NCBI RefSeq assembly: GCF_000002995.4 | Contig: NW_025062476.1 | Location: 8,554,501 to 8,618,500, forward strand | Length of the DNA: 64,000 nt | Source: Brugia malayi | Taxonomy: Eukaryota > Nematoda > Chromadorea > Rhabditida > Onchocercidae | Direction of reading: 5' to 3' | Shown: in pieces, positions 27,001 to 39,800 of the stretch | How positions within the stretch are numbered: the first letter of the stretch is position 1 | Layout of the letters: each line of letters begins with the position of its first letter | The notes under the pieces: generated by a model | What the model saw: the letters and a program-made list of their open reading frames with translations, nothing else | The model's database searches: none | What the model was told of the DNA's origin: nothing | Translations under genes and position numbers: made by a program

Positions 27001-30000
27001 AAATCCCATTTTTAGATGAACTGGAAGAAGTACTTTCAAACTGTGGTTCCTTCTGATCTACACTGGTATCTCAACGAAAATCCAATTATCAACGTTATTG
27101 ACGTGGAATTCTTAAAACAACTTGATAAACTAATAAAGGTAAGCATGTAAAACATGTTTTCCTGTAAAAATAAGGTACATTTAGTGAAGATAAAGTAAGG
27201 AATAATCATTCGTTTAAAGTGAGCAGTATTGAATGAGAAAGTGATATCACTATCAGACTTAAAACAGTTTCATAATAATGACTTAGACGATAAGAAATGT
27301 AAATAAAAGAGATTGAAAAGGAAGCAATTGAGACAAAAGTACTAGTTGCAAGAAGCAGATTTTTCAATTTAGTTTCAAATTTGATGTTTATAAATATTTG
27401 TATGTATTATCAGATTCATCCAACTGAAAACTTCTTATCAGAAAAATAAGAAAATTTCAGGTAACACCTAAACGAACATTAGCAAACTATATGATATGGC
27501 TTTATACATCAACATGGAATTTTCAACTGGATGAACGATATGACGACATTCACCAGGTGATTTTGAGAGAAACGAGCTCTAATGAAATTTAGTGAATTTA
27601 AAAGCAGAATTTTTAGAGACTGTTAACACTCACCACCTGATTACAAAATACTATCACAGGTTTAACTAAATATATTATAGTTTTAACAACAAATGTTATA
27701 TTTGACGAAATGAAGTCTTTTAGGAGTTCCTTCGCTCCATCATCGGAAAACAGGTGAAGTCACCGCGATGGAAGGTCTGCAGTCAAATAGCTGTAGAACG
27801 AATGGGTTATGCTTCAGGAGCTTTATATGTCAAATCCTTCTTTAACGAAGTACGATTTCAAAATAACAATATCATTTCCTCTTAAACTTTGTGTTTTATT
27901 AGACTCATTTTTGTTATACTACTTTTGTTATAACATCTGTATCTATTTCAGGCTGATAAACAAGCAGCACTTGAAATGGTGAACCTTTTAAAGGATGCCT
28001 TCAAAGAAATGTTAGAAGAATGTAATTGGCTACATGAAAGCACCCAACAGAAAGCATTAAAAAAGATCAATGAAATGTTAACTTTGATCGGCTATCCAGA
28101 ATTCATTCGAAATATCAAAGACCTTGATGAATACTACAGCCTAGTATGTAATTACATTTCATTTGTAATAAATGTTTTTGAAAAAATTTTTCCCACAATT
28201 TTTAGAACCAAATTTTGAATACGTCGTCTAAAACTCTATTTCCATAATATGCGATTACTGAAATTTTGTAATTTCTAGTTGCATATTTATTCTAACGATA
28301 CATTCGCCCAAATTATAACAAAGATATCACGCTGGTCGTTGGAACAGTCATACCGAAGATTGATAAAACCTGTCAAAAGGACGGAATTTAGCGCCCCAGC
28401 ATCGATTGTGAATGCTTTTTATTCATCGCTGAAAAATGCTATTGGTTAGTTCACACTGTTTTTTTTTTTTTATTTTTAGCTTTAGATCATTATACCTAAC
28501 GTTCAAAAATGAAGATGTCAGTAAAGAAAATGCTTCCATAAGTGTTCTCAATCTTCAGAATTCATCTTAAGAGCAGAAAATAAGTCTGTTTTTGATACAT
28601 TTCCAATTTCCTAAAATCAATTTTAGGAACCAAACACAACAGGAATACATAAGTAAAAATCCTGACTTTAATTAAAAGTCCTATTTCTGCTTAATTTCAG
28701 TGTTCCCTGCAGCCATCCTTCAAGCGCCATTTTTTGATCGAACTTTCCCGAAGTGAGATTTTATCTTCATTTCACATGTCATGGAGTAATTTTTTTCTGA
28801 GATTTTTATTTCAATTTTGTAACTTATGTATGGCATAAAAAAAGCAATAATTATTTAACGGTTTTTTGTTTTTTTGAAATGTTGCTATTTGCATCTACTT
28901 GATCTATTTACATCAGAATTATAGTTTTTTCTTTCAGGGCAATGAATTTTGGTGGCATTGGATCGGTTATCGGACATGAAATAATTCATGGATTCGATGA
29001 TCGAGGTAACTATAATCATATATTCTGTTATTCGTTAGATATTTCATGAAATATAATCAGTAATCCTCTTTTTAATTCATGCAAAGCATTAATGTAAGGT
29101 TCATTACCACACAGGAAGCACTACTGATGACAGCATAAGATTCGCTTTAAATTCTTTACATGCTACTACCACTAAATGAACCTAACAAAAAATAATAACT
29201 CAAATGATCCTTGTACAGGAAGTCAGTTTGACCATCAGGGTAACCTGCACGACTGGTGGGATAGTGTTACAAAGGAAAATTTCAAGCAAAAAAAAGATTG
29301 TTTCATGAAGGAATATAATAATTACGTAATCCCTGGAACAGATTTACACATCAATGGTCTGCGCACATTGGGTGAAAATATTGCAGACAACGGTGGAATT
29401 AAAGAAGCCTTCCGAGTAAGTTCATTTCTTCTAAGCTTCTCCTAGAACTGTAGATTTTACTAATTTTTCTATTTTTGCAAGTTTTTGATGTTTTTGAAAG
29501 CGTGTAAGCAAAAGCTTAGTAAAAATAAAGCCTGAAAATCATCTGTGAATATTTATTTATCCAATGAAGTGTTCTTTTTCTTGTAGATTTATCGTATCTG
29601 CTAAATTTTTAAATAGAATTTATTTGAGAAAGTAATGTAAATTTGCTTCAGGCCTATAGAAATTACATCAAGAAAATTGGTCACGAGGAGAAACGCTTGC
29701 CAGGACTCGAACATCTCGATATGAATCAAATATTCTTTCTAAGTAGTGCACAGGTGAATTTTTTCACTACTTCAGTTTGCTCAATCAATTCATGATTTGT
29801 GTTATATATTTAGCATTAAAATGCTTAACATCTTGGAATTTCGAATTCAAAATTTTTCGCTACTGACAGTTTACTATAAAATTTGTCTAAAATTAAATGG
29901 TGCATTTTCTGCACGAACAGAATACTTAATTGTTGAAGTTGTAGGCTTGGATTCCATTTTTATTTTCTATCTTTTCAATTCCAACTTCAGGAAAAACATT

Positions 30001-30181
30001 ACAGATGTGGTGTGGACATTCAAGACCAGCTGCATTAATCAGACAAGTACTAACCGATCAACATGCGCCACTCCGATTACGTGTTAATGGCGTAGTTGTC
30101 AATCAACCTGGTTTCGCAGAAGCCTTCAAATGTCCACCAAATTCACCAATGAACCCAATATCAAAGTGCTCATTATGGTAA
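24043..30181 (+). CDS. Neprilysin-like zinc metallopeptidase (family M13)
   Basis: Exons: 24043-24139, 24325-24552, 24750-24877, 25440-25601, 26011-26118, 26272-26370, 26476-26562, 27016-27138, 27461-27556, 27724-27849, 27952-28143, 28279-28444, 28701-28752, 28938-29005, 29219-29415, 29652-29753, 30005-30181; every phase fits and the product is 735 residues, the usual length. M13 enzymes cut short peptides outside the cell. All catalytic parts are present: [14 protein letters not shown] (67-80), substrate-binding Asn527-Ala528 (NAFYSS), zinc motif HEIIH (568-572), third ligand and Asp in GENIAD (Glu630, Asp634), His697 and Arg703, and the C-terminal C-x2-W. The N-terminus has only a hydrophobic stretch ([12 protein letters not shown]) with no cytosolic basic segment, so a cleaved signal peptide and secretion are likelier than a type II anchor. 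Oddities: HEIIH instead of the common HEITH, and Gly46/Tyr51 replace both Cys of the usual N-terminal C-x4-C pair. The last exon starts at the second of two nearby AGs; the first puts a stop in frame. Confidence 0.95.
25080..25294. repeat. 43-bp tandem repeat, five near-identical copies
   Basis: Copies start at 25080, 25123, 25166, 25209 and 25252, each beginning gtgcgaaattgg and ending gataatta. A sixth start at 25295 diverges after gtt. The array lies inside intron 3 (24878-25439) of the peptidase gene and makes up over a third of it. The copies appear identical, indicating recent expansion; length polymorphism between individuals is likely. Confidence 0.95.
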
Positions 30182-32727
30182 TTAGTGTTTGAATTTCACA
30201 TATATTTAGGATGTATGCGAAGCTTCACTCATTTTAGGTATCCATTCTTCCATTATTTCTGTGCGTACCATAATTTTTAATGAGTGAAATTCAAATCTTT
30301 GGTAGTTTGGTTTAGTCTGAAAAACCATCATGCAATTCAGCTTTTAATCGCGTAAGTACAAGCAAATTCAAACCAAGCTCTATTCACCGAATTTTTTATC
30401 ATTAACTCGGTAAATATTAAGTAAAATAATATTTCTCATTTATTGCTCTTGTTTTAATTTTAAATTCACTTAAATTCACTCTACATATACCGGATTCAAT
30501 GACGAGCTCAATTTCAAATTTTTTTTTTTTTTTTCATTTTACTAGAAATTATATGGAAATTATCCGAGCCAGCTTATGTTCTAATACGTTTGCAATACTT
30601 TCTAAAATATTAAGTGTATGTATCGTTTAAGCATATCATTTCCATTTATTGCTCATGAGGTCCGTGTCTCTGCCTTTTTCATATTGCTGAACTTTAAAAC
30701 TCTGTTGTTTTTTTAATATTTTTTGTTAGCAAGTTAAGAATTTCAAAAATTTTATTCCATGAATACTTGTAAGCATTGGATCTGCCGCTGAATTATTGCA
30801 ATAATAGTACTTATTAGAAATATCTTTGATACAAGAAATAAACTAAAAGTTTTTTAAATTTATTTAGATACGTTTGGAAGCCAGTAATTAATAAGACTAT
30901 TCTAAAAGCAATAATTCGCAGGTATCAATGAAGTAATTTAATATTGTATTTCTTGTCACTTTTAAAATATTATCACCTTTTCTTGAATTTCTTTGATCTC
31001 TGTGTCGACATCAGTGAAAAAAATTATTGCAATTGTTTGATGTGTGTATCATTTTTTTGTATCGGATTCAAATAATATTAGAGGTTATGTTAATGTATGC
31101 AGGATAACAGGAATAATTTAGGTAGAAATGGAATAAATTCTGTCTCAAATATTTTTCCATGAATAGAAATGACAAATTAGAAATAAATTAGAAATAACTT
31201 CTAGTACAGCTGCTATGAACGATTCTTCTAATGCACTTTCAAAAATTTTTTCAGCACTTTAAAATGATGAAAATCTTAGCCATTGTAGAAGAGACATTTT
31301 TGTCTTCCTAAATTCAAGTATACATTACAATAATTGGTCCTTCATAATTATAATATTAAAATAATTATTTATTATGTTTGCTGAAATGTGGCCTGTTTTA
31401 TTGCTCAACCAGTTTTTTGTCTTCTGAATAAGTAATAAAATTTATTGCTTATTTTTACGGCATAGAAAGAACAGCAGATTGATAAGTTTACCGGCATTAT
31501 TTCATGATATGCTATGATCTCTGTTAACTTGGGTGGCTGAAATGATGGTGATCGCTCATTCCATTGAAACTTAGTTTGTCGATGCGTAACAAACACATTG
31601 GATTAAAGGTGATTTGTAACTTATCGCTTATTCTTCCTTCATTAAAATGACCTCACTAAAATGAGTACACATGGTTTGACTGGAAGTGAGAACAGATTCT
31701 CAAACTGGTGATGAATGGTCTTATTTCTAGTTAGTGCTTGAAAATTATTCATTACTCGAAGTATACAAGATGTTGACCGCTGTTGAAAAGATTAATCCGT
31801 ATCACGGTTTAAATTAGAGCACTGTATACAAGAGACCTTTCTCTCAGTGATTTTACAATTCTAAAATTACTTGAAAAATGATTGAAATCATTAAACTGGA
31901 CATAATTAAGGGTAACTCTATTTCTGCGCCAAGTAATCAACACTCTCAGTTGAAGTGGAGACGATCAGTTCTAGTTTTCGTGAATAAAACCCAATAAAAA
32001 CTGGAATTAACAGTGTTCTCATTGCAAAGATAGACAATGCAAGGGATCGCGGTGACAACCATTTTCACTTACTTCATTGCGTCGCATCATTGTATTCACC
32101 GCACACTTCCAGACAAACGTATTTGGTTTTGAATCAATCGCAACTCTTATAAAAAATGTTGGAGTGATGTTTGTTTGAAAGTGTCCAGTGAAGTGCAATG
32201 TATTTACAAATTATTAAAACAATGGTACGTAGCTGTTCTTTTCATAACCATTTCCCGTGTTTATTTTTGTTATGTGCTGCGAATTTGACGTGGTTGTAAG
32301 TCTTGAACATAGAAACATTGAAAATACATGAACATCAGCAAATGATAGTTCATAAAACTTACCAAGATGAATACTTGACATTTAAAGTCTCAGCTGGTAA
32401 ACTTTTAGGAGCAATCTAACTTGTAGAAATAGAACATTGTATAATTCTTTGCAACTTTCATCTATCATAATTTGAGCTAAGAGCTTTTTGCAAAAAATTT
32501 CTTGTAGTTTAGAGAGATTATAAAATCCAATTTTTGTCTAGCAACACTAATAATGAATTATCCTTCATATTATTTTTTATAATTAAATTCATTAGTGAAA
32601 ACTTTGTTGATGACAATAGTGACGAAGTCTATTATGAGATGACACAACAATAACGGTTAGAATATTTACGATGGCTGAAAACGACTATTAATAATTGAAA
32701 AATGTTAATTTTGTCTTTGCAGTGAAT
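30182..32727. other. Intergenic region
   Basis: The 3' flank of the peptidase and the 5' flank of the acyltransferase gene. A T-rich run lies near 30520-30535. The only ORF over 60 codons, 31405-31596 on the minus strand, has no recognised motif. A good acceptor (TTGTCTTTGCAG, ending at 32722) precedes the next start codon. Nothing else is seen. Confidence 0.5.
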
Positions 32728-35700
32728 ATGCGGCTTTCAGCTAACTTATGCATCATAAGTGTTATAGTAAAAGCAGTTATGGTTTTTGGCCAAACTGATG
32801 GTATTTTGGCTATAAGAGATATGGAGAAGAAAATATTGTGGTCGTTGTCACCTTACTGTTCTCAGCATTTGTTAAAAGTAAGCTTACGTCTTACAAACTC
32901 TAGCAGTATTTAAAATTTCAAGTGTTGCGTAAAACACTTTTAATTACTTTGGAACAGTTTAACTAAATTCCTCATTTTGCTTCTTTGCAGTTATTCTTAA
33001 GACAAAATTTTGAATAAGAAAATTGAGCGAAAAAAGTGATTAACTCTCATTAAGACCTTTCAGTGATCGCTATAGCGTCACAGAGTAGTTCTTTGAAGTG
33101 ATAAAATTGAAATGAATCAATCGACATCGATTCTTAAACATTAAATACTTTCTGGCATTTCTGCTATATTTTTTAATAACATTTCCGTCTACAAATGTTT
33201 TTATGATTCACTCGACTGGTATACTTTAATTAATCATTCATTGAAAAGGTTTGTTTCCAGGTCAAAGCTTATCAGAATTCCAGCCTTAGTCCACTAAGTG
33301 TGTTGAACGCATTTTACCCTACATTTGGGCATGGCATATCTAATGAATTTATTACAGACAGCAGATTTGTTAGTATTGATATTTAATGCTTTGACAATAT
33401 ATGATGTATTCCGCAAAAATATATTACAGTTTTTGTTAATTAGTACAGATAAGCACTTATAGAACTGATTTCTCTCTTTAAATTTAATAATTCCAATAAT
33501 TTATCAATATTCGAATAATATATTTTCATGTGCTCAGAAATTAAAATTGAGTTTAAGAAAATGATCATTCTTTACATCTTAAGGAAGTTCTTTGTTGCAG
33601 CTATTTCGAATGCTGCTTTGCTTCAAATTAGCTGGCGAATCAACATTTTCAGCTTCCCAGCATCCAACATCATTTTGTTATCGTTATGATTCGAAACAAT
33701 ATAAATCTATTGCGCACACTATATGTTTCCCAAAGTTGTGTTTAAAAGAAGAACATAAGGTAATATCGATCGAATCCTAAGTAACTAAGTTTTACAATTT
33801 TGCACTGAAAAAGTTTTTATGTTTAGAGAAGTAATCTGATTTTATGATGATATTCATAAGTACAAAAAACTTTTTCAAATTACAATAAAAAATTTTAAGT
33901 TTTGGAATATCTACGAGAAAGCATTGGGTATTGAACTACCAGAAAACGGTAGTTCTGTTTCAATATGTGTTCATTCTCGTCGTCCAGTGCAATGGTACGA
34001 CAAACCACTTCCCATTATTACGTTGTCCTGTAATACACTCCTATGGTTGATTGTTTTATTCTCAACTATTTATCAAATTATAAGCAATCCTGGAACAAAG
34101 TATGTTTTTTGTTCATTAAATCTTTCAATTTAACATTTTTATTAATAAGCAAAAATTGAAAATTATTAATTATTTTCTATACAATTAAGTTTCAATGCAA
34201 ATTTTTTCACTGATTTTATCTCGAAGGAACGAACTTAATTTTTTGAATTTTTAGATCTAGAACTATCAAAGAACAAATTCTTCTTGCGTTTTCAATCAAC
34301 CAAAATGTCGGCTTGATATTCAAAATGCCGAAAAATCGTTCAAAAGTTATCACTTGCATGTTTGGCATACGATTCTTAACGATGATTTGGATTATCATTG
34401 GTCATATGTTTGCCTTTGTTGCTGTTCGTTGTTCTAAGAAATATTGAACCTTTTCTTACGTCTTAGATTTCATCCATTTTACAACATATTCATTTATTCT
34501 TTTGGTCGTTTTATTACAAATATATTTTAAACTATTTTTCTGCTTAGCATATTTAGCCATATATCGATAATGTTGACGAATATTATCATGATATCGCCAA
34601 TAATTTTGGCAATCAATGGATAGCAAACTTTCTTCTTTCTGTCGATGTATTTTTAGTACTTGGAGGAACAGTGAATGCCTACGGTTTTTTTCAGAAATAC
34701 GAGAAAATGGGTAAGTATTATGGAATTTCAACTTTTAAAACCATTATGTAGAAGAACATACTCACACTTGAATCTTTCAGTGAACATTTATCATTTATAT
34801 ACTATAATAAAAGCAGAAAATCGGTTAATTGATTAAATTAATGTGAATTTAGAGATGAAGCCAACATGGAAATCTTTAAAGTTCTGGTTGAATTTCTATG
34901 TGCATCGAATTATCCGTTTGTGGCCAGCCTACTTTTATACTATGATATTTATATATTTTCTTACCAACATATTTTATCAGGAATTATGGCCTGAAATTGA
35001 TCACAATGTACAGTGCTCCAAATATTGGTGGCAAAATTTATTACTCATAGGCAGTTTATTTGAACACCGTTGTATGGGATGGGCCTGGTAGGTGATCTGT
35101 CCACTCTACTAGTGTTGATCACTAGTAGACTTTTATAAATTTATAAATCAAAGTAGCTTTTATAAATAAAAAATCTCTGAATTCATCCTTTTTTCAGATT
35201 CTTTTAATTATTACAACATATATCAGTTAATGTTATCACTCTTAATTTTATGCAAATGTAAAACTTATTGATTAATTCTAGGTATGTAAGTACTGAATTT
35301 ACTTTTTATCTCTTGTCCCCCATATTTCTGCTAACACTTGGTCGAAATCAGAATCGGGGCTATCTATTATCCATCCTCTGTATAGCATTATCAGACGCAG
35401 CCCGAGTTTATGCAATGATTGTTTACAATATGCCACCCACACAACTTGGCTGGAACAGACCTCCTATCTACAATTCTAATTTCATGGAGGTTTGTGCATT
35501 TCTATCTGATATCAGATTCTTATCACTTGGCTTCTTGAAGGATGTAAGAGTAATTGTGGAATAATTCTGGAATGATTTAAATTCTAAAGTTGGAATTTCA
35601 CTTTCGCCACTGTTAAACTGGCAAGTATTCTGTTTGTCCTGAACATATGATTAAGTCGTGGAATGGTTAGAAAACACTAAAGATTTTCATCAAAGTGATA

Positions 35701-36869
35701 ATTATGATGAAGAACACTGATATACTTTAAAAAGAGTGATACGATAACAGTTACCAGCAACCATATAACTACAAGCGGTTCAGTAATACTAAAAGAGCAG
35801 CTTATCACTATGTCTTTTATTGCACAACATTTTAATTCTTTATCATTTAAAGCATTTTATGGTAATGTACATCAAACCTCAGTATCGTGCAGCACCGTAT
35901 ATTATTGGCTTGTTACTTGGTCATCATTTGGCTAAGATTCAAACCAAAAACATTTCTAATAAACAGCATTCGACTACTTTTCTTACCTGTGGCTGGATAT
36001 TATCAATCTTTCTTGCTTTTATCAGTATGTACGGTCTTTATCCGATTTTAACAGTAAGTTTCGGAGTATTTCGTCTGTATTTAAAAAGAAGCGATTTATA
36101 GAAAAGAAGTAAAAACTATAGTGCAAGGATCAGAAATGATATCCTCTTAATCAGTTTGATTTTATATTTATAGAATTTGGAATGGAAGCTTTATTATCTG
36201 ATTTATGGAGCGCTTCATCGAACAACATTTGCCGTTGCTATAGCTTGGCTAATTTATGCCTGTCACAACGGATATGCTAGCTTTATTAATACATTTCTTA
36301 GTTTTAAATTATTTTTACCACTCTCCGTGTTGTGCTACTCGGTATTTTACACTTTATGCTCCTTTATCGGTATTTTACTGTACATAAAAGTTTTTACATC
36401 TGTAGAGTTTAAGTCAAATTGTTACAAAGAATTTGCGATAGATTTAACTAACTACTCGAATAATTATACTTAGGAAAATGAATGTGCAACATTTCAGGTT
36501 TATCTCAACCATTTACCTATTATATTTGCGTCTTATTTGCATATAACTTTTCCTTATCATTACGAAACTAAATCTCAGTTTCTCAATATTGCGCTACTTA
36601 ATCTATTTATTGCATATTTGCTTGGTTTCCAAGCTTCAATGCTTTCCGAATTTCCGCTACTGAATATAGAACGTTCTATACGAAATTATTTTTATAAAAG
36701 AAAACCACAAACAAGACGAGAACTAAAACGGTAATATTAATACCTGTGTCCAGTTTATTATGGAATAATTGAAAACATTCAAGATTAGAATGATAAAGTG
36801 ATATGTTCATAACACTTTTTCAGGTTTGGAAAAAACGATAAACAGTCAACAAACAGGGCGGAATCGTGA
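32728..36869 (+). CDS. NRF-6-like acyltransferase-3 membrane protein
   Basis: Exons: 32728-32877, 33261-33368, 33601-33759, 33900-34099, 34255-34423, 34557-34710, 34853-35087, 35282-35489, 35853-36053, 36174-36341, 36498-36730, 36824-36869; phases agree, 676 residues. The architecture is that of the nose-resistant-to-fluoxetine family: signal peptide (1-22), a Cys-containing extracellular region (to about 170) with C-F-P-K-L-C where relatives have a C-x-P-x-x-C, then an acyltransferase-3 domain with about ten membrane segments. Diagnostic parts are GIRFLTMIWIIIGH (243-256), LLSVDVFLVLGG, FYVHRIIRLWPAYF, STEFTFYLLSP and YIKPQYRAAPYIIG. C. elegans NRF-6 and NDG-4 act in uptake of drugs and yolk lipids; the acyl substrate is unknown. 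The N-terminal domain is divergent and an exon between 32878 and 33260 may be missed. The end of exon 5 is uncertain: GTT donors exist at 34418 and 34424. ATG lies five bases after an acceptor; AATAAA at 37006-37011 gives a short 3' UTR. Confidence 0.9.
35105..35129. other. Perfect 10-bp stem hairpin in intron
   Basis: TCTACTAGTG (35105-35114) and CACTAGTAGA (35120-35129) are exact inverted copies around the loop TTGAT. It lies 18 bases after the donor of intron 7 of the acyltransferase gene. Its role is unknown; it could affect splice-site folding or be a remnant of a small inverted-repeat element. Confidence 0.6.
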
Positions 36870-39800
36870 TTAGCCTCTGTCCCGAGAATTCTTTCATTTA
36901 AACTAATATCTGTCATTAGTTTGAAAGTGATCCTTGGTGACAGCGTGTTATGCATTTGACGAAATTTCTACATTAGATAGTTTTACAGAAATGATTGCAA
37001 TCACTAATAAAGTTCTCAATAATATTTAAATTGTGACAAATTACGTCTGCTGCTATTTCTGTTCTCTGATATCCATCTCGATCGAAGACATATTTTTAAA
37101 AGTTGAGCTTTAAGCTTTAAAAATATTGAACATACATTTTCCTTCACAGGATAATTCGTTTTTCAAGCCATTGCCAGGTTTGCAGCCGAAAATACATTGA
37201 CATGCACGAAAGTCCACTATTAGTGAGGAAACTAACTGAAGGGAGTAAATAATTCGAGAGTGCTTAAACACAGATAAAAAGAATTAAATAGTTCACGAAT
37301 GTATAGCATAGATAAAAAAGGGTAAAGTAGAGTCAGTTTTGAAGATAGATTCGATGTTATTTTCATGGCCAAAAACGATCATCTTAAAAGCTTATAAAAG
37401 CTTTTCCAGTAATCAATATTTAATAGTAAAGTGTTCCAAAAAAACAGTTTTCGGATGTGAAATCTTTAATTGTCAATTCATTTACCTTTTGAAACATTTA
37501 GCATTGCAAAGTGGAATTTTCACTTTACTCCGAAAACTGTTGGAAAAGTATTTCATGAGAAAAAAATTTTCATATGGCAAATAATTTATTGCATACGTCA
37601 TTCCAAAAAAAATATGATGAGAAACAGTAGCATTCAGATATATTTTCAAACTCATATTTTGAAAGCGATTAAAATTATGTAAGAAGCATTTATAAATACA
37701 TTTCCATGAGGTTTTTTCGTACAACTTTTAAATCCTTATGCATGATATCAAAAATGATATCATTCTTTAGTCATATTTTCACTTTAATTGATTCTGTTAA
37801 TATGGTACTTAAAATTTTTTCAGATTAGATCAATAAAAAATGTAAGAACCAGAAATTCTTCGTGAATACATTTTATATGATTACCCACTGCTGAATATTT
37901 TTCATTTTCACAGTTCTTGTGAACATGAAACACAAATCCGGAATTTTTTCATTTATTCTTGTCGTAGTGATTATAGAATTTTTATAGGGTCTCTGGATTA
38001 AAGGTAAAGTTATAAACATGTTTCCAGATTTTTATGTAAGTAATACTGTTCGAGAAAATTCTGGACGAGCTGGATTGGTAGACTAACATATACATATATA
38101 TATAAGAAAATATATAAGGACCCCGACGAATTGCTGTATAATGACTTACTCAGTCATTCACCTGCTGACTAAAAATCCCACTTTTATCCAGAAGTTGAGA
38201 TTAAAGAAAAGGACTGAATTCTTGTTTCACTTCAATTACTTCTTTTGCTTTCTAGATCTCTTTCAAAGTCTTATATAAATCTTTTTCTTCTTCTCGATTA
38301 AAAATTTAGTACGTCCATTGGGCTTCCGAAGAAAATGTTTAAGTACTCACGCATATTTCATCATACTTGATCATTTGCATTGACAAAAATAAAAGACATT
38401 TAAGTCTTACCTGTGGATCTTGTTCAGAAACTTTGATTCCTTTTGTTAAGTACAAATGTCAACTCTGCCTTGCATAATTAATATAATTAGTCAACAATCT
38501 CTGCAATTGGTCATAATAATCCTCCACTTTATAATGCATTGAAACTTTTCATTTATCATTTTTTCTGTCCAAAAGTTTAAAAATAAATGACAAGATTTTA
38601 GTTTTAAAAAAATCTGAGAAAGCTATATGCTTTTGATGATTAGCTTTTTTCTTTTATTGTATCCACTGAACTCTTTCATATATGAAAATCACAAGATGTT
38701 TACAAATCGTTATTTCTACCACTTGCTTTTCTACAAGCTGATGAAAATTCTTCAACTGTTAACCAGTAATTGCACACTTTTAATGTGCACTAAAATCCAC
38801 AACTTTGGAATTTACAATGAAAGTACTTCTTAATATATAAATTTTCAAAAGGTATAACAATTTTATCTCAGACACGAATATCGCTATTTCCTCATATTCC
38901 TATCTAATTATATCAATGGTTTTAGATTTCTTACTTATCTGAGGTCTCTGAGAAATATGCTTATAACACAGGACCTTCTTAGTTTTGTCAAGAGTCTTTA
39001 TTTCTTCAGTCAGTGTTAGGAAGATGACAAAATAATTGAAAGAGAGGATCTCTCTTTCTTTTTCACCTTTTTCCCTCTTTAATGGCTTATAATTTTTTAA
39101 TTATTGATGAGAATTTAATTTGTGTGCTCGACGCTTTTATAAAATTGTCGCATTAAGAACACCTTATATAACTTCCACCATATAAGATTTATATTTTCCT
39201 AGAGGAAGATTTGTTAGCTATCTTTCACTAAGCTATTTACAGGTAAGAGAAGAGCTTCGGAAGAAGAGAAATTGTTAAATGCATTAATGATAATTATTTC
39301 TTTGCATCAATAAAATTAAAAAGGGAACACTTCATTTTTTAATTTCTTCTTTGTCTTTAATGATTTGCGATTTTTAGTTAATGATGTGAACTTAATTTTT
39401 GCAATAAACATTTTTAAAAAATGTTCTTTTTAAGAAACTGATTTCTTTCATATAAGATGCGCATAATTTTCACTTCATCACTTGCAGTTATGACGAAATT
39501 CGAAACGACTTAAATTTTCTTTTCTTTATCAATTTTTAAATGAAACAAGATATATTTTGTTAAACAGGAAAACACTGAGCAGTTTACATTAAACTCTTCC
39601 GCTCTAACAAATAAAATTTACATTTTGAACAATTTTGGCTTCCGCTGGTATTGGATAAGAATTCGGAGGACTTATTTTTTAATTGTGAAACCTTTCAATA
39701 TTTTGAGCGGCTTCTCACGTGAAAAATCCTTTGTGATGATAAAGTTAGAATCACTGTCGAGAAAAGTTGACCAGCCTATAAATTATGTCATAGCTTGTTC

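Noticed and set aside
29989..30087. Acceptor at 29990 and the ORF 29797-30087 as the start of the last peptidase exon
   Set aside because: Using that AG in the correct phase leads to a stop; the second AG, ending at 30004, gives the conserved Trp-Cys-Gly and the C-terminal C-x2-W.
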